64,000 nucleotides of DNA, taken from positions 3,030,001 to 3,094,000 of the forward strand of contig OX359282.1 of assembly GCA_947179155.2 (NCBI GenBank), written 5' to 3'. Of the stretch, positions 9,393 to 23,700 are shown piece after piece. Source of the stretch: Hedera helix. Taxonomy: Eukaryota; Streptophyta; Magnoliopsida; Apiales; Araliaceae. The translations under genes were made by a program, and so were the position numbers. The notes under the pieces were generated by a model. That model saw only the letters and a program-made list of their open reading frames with translations, did no database searches and was not told where the DNA came from. Position 1 is the stretch's first letter. Each line of letters opens with the position of its first letter.

Positions 9393-12300
9393 TGTGACGA
9401 CCCCAAATCCGGGTTCCATAACCTCGAGTTTGGTTCTCACTATTCAACACATTACTAACAATTAAATACATACATTGCATTTAAATATCGCGGAATAATA
9501 CATATTGGTTTCCTTCAAAAGGTTACAATACCAGGGTCTATCAACCTTAACATAATAACAGTTCCTATCACAAGGAATTACAAAATGTTTAACAACCGTA
9601 AATACATAATTAAAGATCTAATTAGCATGCATAAGCTAACTTAAGCTCTGGCTTTTCCTTTTCCCTTATCCTTCTTTGAGCAATCAGGTTTATCTGAAAA
9701 ATGGTTCATGATATAGCAAGAATGAGCAACTAGTTTGCTCAGCAAGTTTAGAACAATCATATAGATTTAATATATCATGAATGAATGGGAAATATCATCA
9801 ATGATTCAACAATAGATATAACAATTGTGAATGAAACAGGATTCAAATTTTAATAAACAGAATATTTGAATCTTAAAATGCTGAGTGGTCACTAAGGACC
9901 CTGAACTAACGAGGGTATAATAGAGTTTCCTCTTACCCTTTGAGTTGTTTGGTTTTCAAGGGGATCAGCCTATTCAACCCGCTGTATATGCATTACATTT
10001 AGTCACTGACGCCCAAAGTCGGTTTCCCGACACAAAATCCCCTAATTTAGGGTTGTTCAATTCTCAGACTTAATATAAGAAATCCGCACCTAACAATGGT
10101 TTGGATAAGCTTTTAAAAGTATTCAAGTATTGAATTTATAAACGTAATGTCTAACTGAACTATTAGCTTTTGACATTTTTGATACAGTTCATGAATCAAG
10201 AACTACTAAGCTTCAAGTGCACTAAGTGCGATTTTATCAACAATATGGATGTGAGATAATTTTAAATAATTAAACCACTTCAAGCTTTGACAATAAATAC
10301 AAGTATAGAAACTTGTTCAGCAATAAATGAGTAGGGTTAGAGAACTTGCCTGTTTGCTCAGCTACAATAATTGTCTAGCTTTAACTAACTTGGTTTGAAA
10401 GACCTAACATTAATAAAGTCGGTCTAACAATTAGTACGACGTATTTGCATAACTATACGCTTAATAACGAACTTATTTACCACATAAGTACTAACACATA
10501 AATTACATTAGTCAAAACAATATTATTAACCTTATAGACCCTCAATCATATTAGGTTAATAATTTAATAAGTTAGAAAATATTTTTCTTAAGTGTTGGAC
10601 ACTTATTAAACCTTTAAACAACTTATTATAATTGTTTAATTAAATTCAATTTATTTTATTAACTCAATCTCTTTTTAATTACTATTTAATATTGATTAAA
10701 TAGAAATTTATTAATTAACTCTAGTTATTATTTAAAATAAATAATAACTAATTGTACTTACTTATTATTTAATTATAATTAAATAATAAATAATTATTAA
10801 CTGAGTTTTAACCTTCTTTAATTTAATGTTAATCAACCAATAATTAACTAAGTAATTAACCTTACTTATTATTTAATTAAGGAAATTAAATAATAGTTTA
10901 CTAATCTTAATCCTCTTTAATTATTATTTAATGTCAATTAAATAATAATTAATTGTTTAATTAATTTTAATTATTATTTAAGGTTAAATAATAATCAAAT
11001 CATTCTTATTTATTATTTAAATTAAATAATAAATTATTACTCTAATAACTTAATTTCCATTAATCGTTATTTAATGCTAATTAAATAATAATTAATTACT
11101 TAATTATCCTTATTTATTATTTAATAATATTTAAATAATAAATAATTCATTTATAAATTTTATCTCTCTTTAAGTATTATTTAATAGGCATTAAATAATA
11201 ATTGCTAATTTATCATCTTTATTTATTATTAACATTTAAAATAATAAATAATACATTTATTTAACTTAACCATGATTAGCCAACTAGATTAATATTTAAA
11301 ATATTTAAATATTAAATTTAATGAAAAATATCCTCCCCAATATTATTTTTGTATTGTTATTATTTTTGTTATAATTTTAAATTAATTTTTAAATATTTAA
11401 ATTAATTAAAATTAACCCGAATGGCATTTTCGTAATTAAGTTGAAAAACCGGACCGATGGCAGTTTCGTAAATAATCAGAAAACTGATCCGAGGGCAAAA
11501 TGGTAATTCTGCCAAGAAAAACACGGAGGGGGCATAAATGTAATTTCGCCGGAAAAATAACTACCGCGCATGGCGCGCGTTATAATATTATCGGCTCAAA
11601 ACGACGCCGTTTTTGGAAAGCCGGATACGGCTTCCGCGCGTAACGCGCGGAGTAAAATCTTACGGACGCCAAACGACGTCGTTTGGCTCCGCGTCTGGCG
11701 TGAACAGTGCTCGCGCATTGCGCGGCCAGTTAATATTTTTTTTTTCTTCTTCCGAGCAGAAAGTGAACAGTGTTCCGGCTACCCATTTTAAATAAAAATA
11801 TACCATCAAGTAAGCTTTAAATCCTCAATAAAAATCCAAAAAAATTACCAATCACCTTATATTAATTTATAACATGAAAAATAATTTTTTCATGATTTAA
11901 TATCATTATTTTTTTATAAAAATTTTTACATCACATAAACTACCACAAATCATAACTTTTTGTGTATAACTCCATTTTGAGTGATTCAAACTTTGTTTTT
12001 CTCATGATTTAATGTTCTATAATATTAAAACATCAAACCTAAGTTTTATAAAAATATTTTTTTGACATAAATTCCAAAACTTGTTTACACACTATTAAAT
12101 ACATATTTTAGCATATAAAATATACCAAAATACAAACCAAACATATTAAACTCAAGCATGGCATAAATATTACAACTACACATTAATAACTATATTAACA
12201 TGTTTATACTAACATGATGATTTATTTAATTTAAAAATAAAACTTTATTTAAAATAACCATTACCTTGATTTAATGGCTATCTTCCTTTTTCTTCCAAAA

Positions 12301-13318
12301 TAGGTGATTAAGGAAGATGACATGAACCAAGACTCCTTCTCTTCTCTTAGTATTTTGCTCTCAAATTTTCTCACACTCTCAAATGCTCTCTAGCTCTCTC
12401 TTTTGGACTTGGAAATAAAAGATGAGAAATGATTTACAAAAACTACTAACTTGTAAGTATACTTACAATTTGAATAGATATAAAATCTATATCTATCAAA
12501 TTTCCATAATGAGGGTGGTTGAAGACTTGTTCAAGAATTCTAGTTAAGTACTAAGTTGGTGAAAAGAAGCATGGTTTCATGTACTTTTAAAAATAAAACA
12601 AGCAATCCTTTTAATTAAATAAAAATAAAATAATACAAAACCTCACTTTTCTCTCTCCTTCCTAGCATGATGGTCGGCTGATAGCTTGGTTTTTGTCCCA
12701 ATTTTATTGTCACAAACTTATTTTTTTTATAATTAATAGTTTAAATTAAGTATTTTCCAAGTGGGTCAATCATTGGGCTTTAATTTAAAATACCAATTGG
12801 GCTTCTATTAAATTGTTTGGGCTACTAAATTGTCAAATTTTATTATTCTCCACTTGGGCTACTAATTGACCCATGTTGGGCTAATTTAATAATTTACACA
12901 TTAATTATTCAATCCATGATTAAATAAATAATTAGATTGAATAAATAATTAAATATTCTAACCCATAAGTATTAAATTACAAAATGGACTAATAAATATT
13001 ATTATTAATATTTCACATTATTTACATTAATTAATAATCATATTAATTAATTTATTATATTTAATTCACTCATTATATTCAATTTAATTGAATATTTAAT
13101 TAATAGGAAGCTTATCAATTATTTTGATATTAAAACTTTAGGGTTTGTTCACTAATTTAATAACATATTAGTGACCCCCTTTAATTAATTTTAGTAATTA
13201 ATTAATCACATAATTAATTAATCACACAAAAAGATTTAAATAATCTCGTAAAACTAACTCGTTGCAAATTAAATTAATATTTTAATTAATAAAGTTGTGG
13301 AAATTCTAGGACATTACA
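9393..13318 (-). repeat. 5' LTR of the chromovirus, complete (3926 bp)
   Basis: The LTR runs from TGTGACGACCCC to GGACATTACA on the plus strand, with TG and CA ends. It abuts the primer site on the left and an ATT-rich microsatellite on the right (flank ATTAG). It matches 1-3362 almost base for base. Short ORFs in it, for example at 11570-11795, are by-products of the GC-rich island and are not genes. Confidence 0.95.
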
Positions 13319-14173
<855 letters not shown>

Positions 14174-15370
14174 TGTGACGCCCCCAAATCTGGGCCCACA
14201 CAGCCCAAACTTGAGTCGTCAAAATACTACAACAAAATTATTACAACAAAGCACAACGTACTACAATACAGTGTATAATAATACACAACTAAGTCTTCAC
14301 TATTATTGCCACACTATTTTACAAAACGTGAAGACTATGATAACTATTCCTTGGACCCTCACTCCATTCCCCGGCTAGACCCTGTTATGTTTTCATCTCC
14401 TGTTGAAAAACAATGGAACAAAAGAAAGGGTGAGCTCAAATAGCCCAGTAAAGAATATCATGACTAAGATAATGACGAATAAATTATCATTAGTCTTCAA
14501 CAGTTGAGTTCTTGATAGAATACAATAGACTACAAGGTTTATATCAAAAACTGCAGTTAAATTCTTAAACAACGTTCAGATCAATAATAGCAGCGGAATG
14601 AGTAATCTATTAGAAGAATAATGCAGACTATAATGTCCACTCGGTTCTCTTTTTAGGAAAAACATCATCAACTTTTATCATCTGAAATATCATTAGTCAA
14701 GATAATACAAATTCACAGTTCCTGATCATAATCATGCACATCAACAGTTCATCTTTGTACTACGGGCCAAAGATATTCAATATAGCACCAACGGTCATGA
14801 TTATACCAGATTCAGCCTTTGGTCATAATCATACCAAACAACAGTTCATCTTTGCACTACGGGCCAGAGAGAACATTCACCACGTGCCATAAAAGACACC
14901 GAACAGATGTATCGCCTTTAACCTATTATATCGCCTTTAACCTATCATCTGTTCAACAAATATAACACATCTGTGCCCCCGGCCACAGATATTCACAACA
15001 GCTTGATTTTTGGATGATTAGAATGATATAAATGATGAACAGAAGAAATAGGATAACAATAAGTATCGGAAGTTTACTTTGTACAGATTCAAATAATGTC
15101 CAAATTGTCAACATGATGTGGAGTGAAATTTAAAAATGATATTCAAGATCCACAGTTCAGAATAACGGTTACAATTCAATAGAAAGGTTCACGTAAATAG
15201 GAAGGTTCAGTTGAAATAATGAAGTTCAACTATTATGGAACATATAATATTTTCAGGAATTATAGAAGCAATAGTTTCATAATAAATTTCGATTTAGGAG
15301 TATGAAAGAAAATAATATCCCTTACCGTAGCAGGTTTGATTAACAAAAGGTGAAGGAAATTAATACAAAG

Positions 15371-15650
15371 GGTTATTCACCAACAGGCGGCAATCCGCTC
15401 CGTAAGGTTATTCCCACAATTTAATAGAATTTGAGTACGAAGAGTTATTCACCAAACAGGCGGCAATCCGCTCCGTAAGGTTATTCCCACAATTTAATAG
15501 AATTTGAGTACAAAGAGTTATTCACCAAACAGGCGGCAATCCGCTCCGTAAGGTTATTCTCAGAGATTAATAATGAATGAATACGAAAGGTTATTCACCA
15601 ACAGGCGGCAATCCGCTCCGTAAGGTTATTCCCACAATTTAATACATGGA
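15371..15650. repeat. Tandem repeat of about 73 bp, four copies, inside the solo LTR
   Basis: The phrase GTTATTCACCAA followed by CAGGCGGCAATCCGCTCC and TAAGGTTATTC recurs at 15372, 15443, 15517 and 15590 (spacing 71-74 bases). Each unit holds the small inverted repeat GCGG-CAAT-CCGC. Confidence 0.9.
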
Positions 15651-16054
15651 AATAAAAGGCACGTCTTATGAGTAAGGAAGAAACAATATTATTATCGAGA
15701 ATCAAATAATGATAATCCCTTACCATAGTATGTTTGAATAATGGAAGATGAAAAAGATGGTATCCCTTACCGTAACACGTGACTGGATATTGATTTAAAT
15801 GAGGTTGATTAACTTGAACAGTACACGTATACTTATAGATCTTCACAAATACTCAAGATGACTTAAGCACACTTAGAGAGAACTTTCACAAGAAGTATTT
15901 AGAGAGAGAAAGAAAGAATAAGTAAGGAAGTTTATGAAAAATCCTTAAGTTAAGGCTTCTATTTATAGCCAAAAATCTTATCATTCATTTAATCTAAACC
16001 ATTCATTTAAAAATCATCTTTTAATCTACACCATCCATTTCAAATATTATATTA

Positions 16055-16310
16055 TCTTTAATCTACACCATTCATTTCATATCACCTAATAATCACCTAA
16101 CTTTATATTATAAACAAATCAATTTAATTATTCAACAATAATTCACACTTTAATCTACACCATTCATTTCATATCACCTAATAATCACCTAACTTTATAT
16201 TATAAACAAATCAATTCAATTATTCAACAATAATTCACACTTTAATCCACACCATTCATTTCATATCACCTAATAATCACCTAACTTTATATTATAAACA
16301 AATAACTTTA
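16055..16310. repeat. Tandem repeat of 92 bp, nearly three copies, inside the solo LTR
   Basis: The phrase ACCATTCATTTCATATCACC recurs at about 16067, 16159 and 16251, with a constant 92-base spacing and very few differences. Confidence 0.9.
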
Positions 16311-16439
16311 TCAATTCAATTATTATGACTAATTGTTATAAATACAGTATAGTTAGCTCTTAGATATCAAGTCAATAAATTAATGAAATACAACTGTTTA
16401 AATAACATCATAATAGAGATAACAATAATGTAAAATAAA

Positions 16440-16690
16440 GCATACGTTACTGTGTAATGACAATTATTGATTCAATAATGTGAATTACTGTGCATATGTT
16501 ACTGTGACAATTATTAGGTTCAATAATTTTAAAAACAGTGCAACAACAATTATTGACTCAATGATATAAAATACAGTGTAATGACAATTATTAAATCAAT
16601 AATGCAAAATACTGTGTAACAACAATTATTGAATTGATAATATAAAATATTATGCAGTGACAATTATCGATGAAATGATGCGTAACAGTT
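16440..16690. repeat. Degenerate repeats of about 50 bp with ACAATTATTGA core
   Basis: At least five degenerate units combine ACAATTATTGA-like and TCAATAAT-like halves with an ACTGTGTAA-like linker. The halves are inverted relative to each other, so each unit could fold. Confidence 0.7.
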
Positions 16691-17111
16691 ACGGTGTCAA
16701 TTATCAGACCAAAAATATGAGACACTATGCAATACCGTGTGTTACTGTAGAGTACCGAGTGCTACAGAAAATACCAATAACTACCGTATGCTACTATTCT
16801 TTTATCACCGGTATTTTAACAGTTCCGTTGACTATTTTTATTTAAAAAGGTTATTTCTGTCGTTTTCTATATCCGACAAATATTCCGTTGTGGGGTCCAC
16901 CAATAATTTATTATTTCGGCGCCGTCGTACGGCACGAATATTCCCCGACCAAACGAATATTCCCCGACAAAGCGAATATTGTCCGACAAAATAAAATTTG
17001 CACATAACATCCTTAACTTTCAATTTTGTTAATTTAACCACTTACTGTTTCAAAAAAAATATATATGAAGAAAAATTAAATTTTGTATTTCATAAAATTC
17101 GGGGTCTTACA

Positions 17112-17225
17112 TTAGTATTATTATAATTATAATAATTATTATTATTACTATTATTGTTAGTATTATTATTATATTAATGATTATTATTTTTTTTATTATT
17201 ATTATTGTTACTATTATTATTTTGT
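17112..17225. repeat. (ATT)n microsatellite, right part
   Basis: This is the continuation of the 13319-14173 array beyond the solo LTR. It begins with the second TTAGT target copy. Confidence 0.9.
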
Positions 17226-17367
17226 ATTACTTTTGGGGGGAAATTTAGTATGAGTTATGAGGGGAAATTTAGTAAGGATGAATCAATTGGAACCATTAAA
17301 TTTGGATAAATTAATCTGAGACGTTCCTGTGGTTTGTCAACTTAAGAATTCTAAAATGGTTCTACCT

Positions 17368-17429
<62 letters not shown>

Positions 17430-17770
17430 GTTTTATTTATATTTGGTTATGTATGTATATTTTTTCCTCGTGAGATTTGTTTCTTATATTATGTTTATGC
17501 TCTATTTTAGTATTTACAAACACCACAAAACACAATCTAAAGTTATAATCAAACATTAAAAGTTACATTTCCTCTTTTACATTTTGTCTTTTCTCTCCTA
17601 TTTAAGGTTTTCCATCTCTTTTTGTTCTATGATCTATTCAATATTTACACAGTATTAACTATCAAACCAATTTTTAATTATCAAAGCAAATTTGTTTCAA
17701 AAAAATATATTCATATACAAATCAAAACTTGAAGATCTCCAAATATTATATATATTCACAGCACCACATT
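17226..17770 (+). promoter_or_regulatory. Promoter and 5' UTR region of the oxidoreductase gene
   Basis: The stretch contains a duplicated GGGGAAATTTAGTA, a (TA)n run at 17372-17423 and a TATA-like CTATTTAAG at about 17598, about 170 bases before the start codon. The TATA choice is an inference. No other gene is visible. Confidence 0.4.
17372..17423. repeat. (TA)n microsatellite
   Basis: About 26 uninterrupted TA units lie upstream of the oxidoreductase gene. Confidence 0.97.
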
Positions 17771-20700
17771 ATGAATCAGCCACCTAAAATAGCCATAATT
17801 GGCGCTGGAATCTTCGTTAGAACTCAATACATTCCCAGGTTATCTGAGATCTCTGACCTCGTTGTTGTTAAAGCCATTTGGAGCCGCTCTGAGGTAAAAA
17901 TAAATAAATAAAATCTCCCATTTCTCATTTATTTTTCTTGCAATTTCTTTGAAATTTACCAAGTGGGTCCAAGAAAAGAATTATTTTAAATTTTAAAAAA
18001 AAATTAAAAATGGTGTGGATTGGAAATTTAAAATTATTGAGAAATTTTACAGGAATCGGCAAATGAGGCTGTCGGGATTGCTCAGAAATTTTTTCCGGAG
18101 GTGGAATCAAAGTGGGGTGATTCGGGTCTTGATGAAATTATTCAGGATTCTTCCATTCTTGGGGTTGCAGTTGTTCTTGCTGGACAAACCCAGGTAAAAT
18201 GTTTTGCTATTGCTTTTTTAATCTGTAGAAATTAATCATATACAGTTCCATTTGTAAAATTTGTAAATATTAAGGATATATTTTTGCTCATTTGCAAATA
18301 TTAAGGATGTAATTTTTTTCAGAAAACAGTTGTTAGTTTAATAGTGGCTAGATGATTTGCAATTAGGATGATAAAGTTAAAGACATTGTGACTTTTTTTA
18401 TGCATGAGAATTATTATTTCCACAAGGAAAATTAGAAATGTGAGAGTAGTCTTTTGAAAACTATCAATTTTTATTGTGGAAATATCAATTCCCTACTACT
18501 ACTACCATCAATTACTCCCCTTATTCCAAAATTAGAGATAAATTTTTCTTTTTACTTTGTTCCAAAATTAGATATACATTTTTATTTTGAGATTATAAAG
18601 TGATATGATCATAATTTGCTATTACTTTTTCAGTATCATTTTCAATATCACACTACCACAACCGAATTCCTAAAAAATACCAAGGCTATATTTGAGAAAA
18701 TAAAATTATCCTTAAAAGTTGTTATTTTATAAATGTATCTCTAATTTTAGGACGGACAAAGTAATAAAAATACCATTAATGAAAAGAGGCTCTTTTTGTG
18801 GAACAAAAGAATATAACAAATGGAACTGTTTTTATAGAAGAGAGGAGGGAGTATAAGAAACTCATTGTTTAATTAGCTTTTGAATCTATCCAATGAATGA
18901 TTGAATTTTGTATTTCTGAATTTGTTAAATCAGTTCATATTGGCATGTAGTTTTAGATCTTTAGAATAAGCTTTGTTAGTTGGTGTCCATCTAAGGATTG
19001 GGTTGTAAAAATTAACATAAGATTATATACGCTAAAACCTAATCAATTGAAGATTTAACTGTGTAACGTTTTTATTTCTTGATGCATACTCTGTATGTCC
19101 TAAATTAAGGGCCCATCTTTCTTAACATTGATTTTTTTTACCGGAATAATATCTTCTTTAATATGTTTTAATTGTTTGATTAAAGTTATTGTTAACACGA
19201 GAACCAATTCGTGCAGGTGGATATGTCACTGAAGCTGCTGAAGGCAGGGAAGCATGTTCTTCAAGGTGAAATTTTCATTAACTAAACCTTCAACCATCGG
19301 CTGCAGGCCCTTTAAAAATTCAAAAAACTCGGAAAATATCATCTGCTGCAGTTATGCATTATATTATACGTAGCTGGACAGTAAAGCAATGACATAATAG
19401 TAGTTTTTATTTTTTGTCTATAATATCCTGTGCAAAGAGCTAAAGTCTCTCTCTTTGTGCATGCCTTATGTGTTGCTTGGCGAAATTTGTGGGGTCTAAA
19501 GAGAAACCAGCTGCAGTTTGTAAGTAATCTACTTTCAATGAATTTAATTTTTTAATATGGTAGGTTACATTTTGTATATTTTATATTAAAACTAGTAGTA
19601 GTATATTCGCTGTTTTACTTGTTGAAACTTGAGTGCAGTTAACTTCTTTTTTAGCATTTCACTTGTTAAACTCATCATAGTTTTTTTTACACTGCATTGC
19701 ACATAGAGACATTAAATTTTGATGTCTTTAATGTGACACATGCAAAGTGTACATATGTTGCTGAGCTCAATTAGGAAGCCGTGCAGTTGTTGCTGCAGAA
19801 TAAAGAGGTGAGAGGAGAGTAAGGGGGAAGGGGTGATAAACTGTACAAAGAAACATAAGCTAGGGCAGTTCTATACAAAATTATTACGCTTAGTTAGATA
19901 GCGTGTATAAATGATATCCTTTCAGACTTACACTTCATGAAGTCTAGGTTTACAACAAAGTTATTTTCATGAGAAAATCAATGTACATGGTCCATCTCTT
20001 GTGCAAGTTTTATGACCTTCTACCCCTCTGGAAGCATGCCAGTTACTTCTTTCTTTTCTTTTTCTCTCCTTTAACCAACGCTATACTACTGTATGTCTCT
20101 CCTTTAACCAACGCTCTACTACTGTATTAATTACATTACTCTTCCTTTTCTCAATTAGTTTTTTACCGAGTCTAGCTGTTAGAGAAAGAACTAATTTTTG
20201 GAGTGGTTCACGTCTTGTTATATCAGTTTGAAAGATAAAATACATTGGATGGTGAAATAACCGGTTGATATGAATTGTGATATAGTTATTGGCTGTTGTC
20301 ATTTCAGAAAAAAGTTTAACCATTGTTGGATTTTCTTTGCTGTGCTGTTGTCCCCTTCTTGGACATAACTCCATACTTGGTTGGCTTTCCTATCCAAATT
20401 AAAGCTTCCTAACCAGATACCAATGGGTGTTTATCTAATATGCCTAGAGTCTGAACCATACGTGTGTGATAGAAAATTTTACTTGAAAGCTGCATGATAG
20501 GATAGCCGTAACTTCTTAAAACTTCCAACTTCCAAAAATAGCTTGCCTGCCTTCATATTGGCATCTTATTCTTAAACAGTTAGTGCATAGTAACTATGTG
20601 GGAGTAGCTATTTTATTTTAGTCAGATATTATATATTGTCTATACATAGATCCAGTAAGTCTTCTGAATGAATTGTGCCTCGTATTATGACATCAATTTT

Positions 20701-23700
20701 CTTGGAATTACATTTATTCAGCAAATTATCAATGGTCTTATCTACACAGCTGTTAGGGAGGCAGAAACTGCACTGGAATGCTATAATTCTATTAGCACAA
20801 GCGTTCTTGGTCAACCAATTTGGGCTGTTGCAGAAAATTATCGGTTTGAACCTGCTTTTGTTGAGGTATATCTTTTTGGACATTTGGTTTGACTTTGTTA
20901 TAGTGATTTGTTAGACTAATCATTATTCATTGTACAGAGCAAAAAACTAATGGCTGAAATTGGAGAGATGATGAGCATTCAAGTTATTATTGAAGGATCA
21001 ATGAATAGTTCAAATCCTTACTTCTCAAGCATATGGAGGCGTAATTTTAATGTATGACTAAAGCTGATTACCGTAGATTGCTTTTTCAAAACCACTAAAA
21101 GAAGCACAAAGTTTGTATATTTTATAGGTTTTTTTTTAATGTTCTAATTGAGTATATTCACTATGATGACACACAAGGAGGGAGGGGGGAGGGGGTGTTT
21201 ATACCAGACGTTAATTAACTACTCCAATTCCTTCGAAGTAACTACCTTCATTATTTTATGCTGACCTTTTGTCTTTTTCTTTTATTTTTGGCAGGGCGGT
21301 TTTGTTTTAGATATGGGGGTACATTTCATTGCAGGGTTGAGAATGGTGAGGTTTCATTTTTTTTCCCTTATTAGACATTAAATTTGGTTTTATGTACTTT
21401 GGACTCTTATTCTTTAAATAATAATAATAATAATCATGTACTTAAATAATTGAAAAAACTAAAGGGCTCTTCTTTAAATAATTGAAAAAACTAAAGGGCT
21501 CTTCTGGAAGCCCACAAGTCTCGTCAGCTTAAAACAGTTTCAACTTCAAGTAGAACTGTAGAACATATGGGAATGCTCCTTATGGTACATTGATGTTTTA
21601 GGACAATATTTGCAGCTAATATTTGGATATGGATGATTTATGTTCTGAATCTTGGCGTAATGAATAAATTGGTTAACTATTATTCTCTCCATTTGGAAAT
21701 AAGAGTTTCATTCAACTTTTTAATTTACTTTAATGCATATAGTTTTTAATATTATCATTAGTAGTTTTTTATTTTTAGTCTGAAAGCCAAAAGGTAGCCA
21801 TACTGCCATGCTATATTAACCAGGAAGGCAGGAATGCAGAATGGTTGGGTATATGGAATGAAAATAAATACGTAGAACGCTATCTATGGTAGAAAGCAAA
21901 AGGCAGCTAAATTCCCGTACTCCAACTCAGAACAATAGTATCTTGTTCACGAAACGCACGGCAACAGGAGTTCCAGCCAAACATTTCAGAAAATGCATGT
22001 GTTTGGTCAGGGTAAAAAATAAATTTTTACGTTAATATGTTTTTCACCGGGTCAATTTTAATGATTTTGATTGCACTTGACCTGATAGTGTTATCTCCAG
22101 TACAGCTTCTATTTTTATCCCTTTGTACAAGTAACATTATAATGCCGTTAGTTCAAATTTCACGATGGGCGATAAGCTGATTCTGTATCTTTGTTTCTTT
22201 TCCATGTGCTGTTTCATGTTTGACTCTGGTTGTCTTGGATTAGGAAATGTTTTCTAGCAATAGGTTAGGTGGTTTATCCCCTCGGTAGTGGGGTTATTTG
22301 TTTGATCTTCATTGTAATATCCTGGGGTATGCCCCTTTGCTTTTGTAATTTTATTTTCTGTTTTATATACAACTTTAATTTAGCAAAAAAAAATAAAAAA
22401 ATTATAATCTTAAAACAGAGAACTTGCATTGCCTTGCTACTTTACTGAAGCTTGAATTTCTACTTTCTGATTGAACTTTTTTTCTGCTACTAATTTGAAT
22501 TCTCATCTACTACTTGAGCAGCTTGTCGGATGTGAGATAACCTCAGTTTCAGCTACAACGTCTCATGTAGATATGAGTCTGCCTCCACCAGATAGCATCT
22601 CCTCTTTATTGTGAGTTCTAATTCTTGAAATTGATTTCAATGGCAAACACTGTAATTCCCAGCAGAATTTAATTCTAATGTTAGACTTCCTTGTTTTGTT
22701 AGTCAATTGGAGAATGGGTGTTCTGGAGTTTTTGTAATGGTTGTATCCTCAAGATCACCCAAGGCATGTGTGAAGCTTATGTTGTTTTCTTAACTTATAA
22801 ACACTTCATTATTCTTTAACCCCACTTAAGTACTTATTTTGCAACTATAGATACTCTGGCGAATTGTTGGCTTGAATGGAACCCTTCAAGTTGAGCGCGG
22901 AATTAAAGACGATCAACATGGGTACCTGGTAAATTTTAAAGAGAAATACCTTTTGTACTCCTCTGTTATGATGCCTATAATACCATCTCTTGTTTCCTCG
23001 AGTTACCTGAAAAATTAAGCACATTCCTTCTATCTTACTTTGTGATTAGGGCTCCAAACGAATCGAGTTGTTCGTAAACAAAGCTCGACTCGACTTGACT
23101 ATGTTCAACTCGAGTCAATTTAAGGAGTCGGGATCAAGAAAGTTTTTTTGTTTGTGAACATATACGAGTCGAGCTCGAGTTAAGCCTTGTTCGACTCAAG
23201 CTGGAGTCGTTTAGGCTGGATTCAACTCGCTTAAACTCAACTCATTTGATAATATTTATTATAATATTAGTATTATTACTACAAAATTATAATAATTAAA
23301 GTAATAATTTTTTAATATAAAATAAACTCAAGCTCGACTTGATTAAGCGAAGCTCGTGAACAACTCGTTTATTAAACGAGTCGAGCCCGAACACCAAATC
23401 TGGATTTGTTTAGAAACTCAACTCGACTTGTTTAACTTTTTTGCTAGTTCGAGCTCGTTGAGCCAAAACTCAACTCGACTTATTTACAGCTCTAGTTGTG
23501 ATTAGTGAAAACATTATTTGATCTCATGATGCTATCACAGGTTTCCCTTTATACTACTGATGGTCAAAGCAAGGTCTCCTTCTACCCTTTCAGTGGGGTA
23601 ACCGAAGAGTTAAAAACCTTTCTTCATGACATTTCTCAGGCAACCATTAAGGTAGTATAAAAAGTTAAATCGGAGCACCTACAATACTTACCTGTTCTTT

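Larger units (their letters stand above)
1..13318 (-). mobile_element. Ty3/gypsy LTR retrotransposon, Tekay/Del-like chromovirus, nearly complete
   Basis: The element reads on the minus strand: 5' LTR 9393-13318, primer site 9377-9389, an extra coiled-coil ORF, gag-pol 3411-7883, polypurine tract 3363-3375, 3' LTR 1-3362. Position 1 of the window matches 9965 of the right LTR, so about 570 bases of the left LTR lie outside the window and the left target duplication cannot be checked. The internal part is 6030 bp. The order protease, RT, RNase H, integrase, chromodomain is that of chromoviruses. RT motifs and the very long LTRs suggest the Tekay/Del clade. The two LTRs differ by only about one to two bases per hundred where I compared them, so the insertion is fairly recent. 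It is disabled by a stop in integrase and probably by a frameshift near the gag start. Confidence 0.93.
14174..17111 (-). mobile_element. Solo LTR of a second gypsy-type element, with TTAGT target duplication
   Basis: The unit starts TGTGACGCCCCC and ends GGGGTCTTACA, so its ends resemble those of the chromovirus LTR. It is flanked on both sides by TTAGT (14169-14173 and 17112-17116), a perfect 5-bp target duplication. There is no internal gag or pol sequence, so it is the product of LTR-LTR recombination. By analogy it reads on the minus strand (TGTAAGACCCC start). It contains three separate tandem-repeat blocks. Short ORFs in it are not coding. Confidence 0.88.

Noticed and set aside
11570..11795. 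60-73-codon frames in the LTRs (also at 1605-1819)
   Set aside because: They arise from the GC-rich island and are present in both LTRs without any domain.
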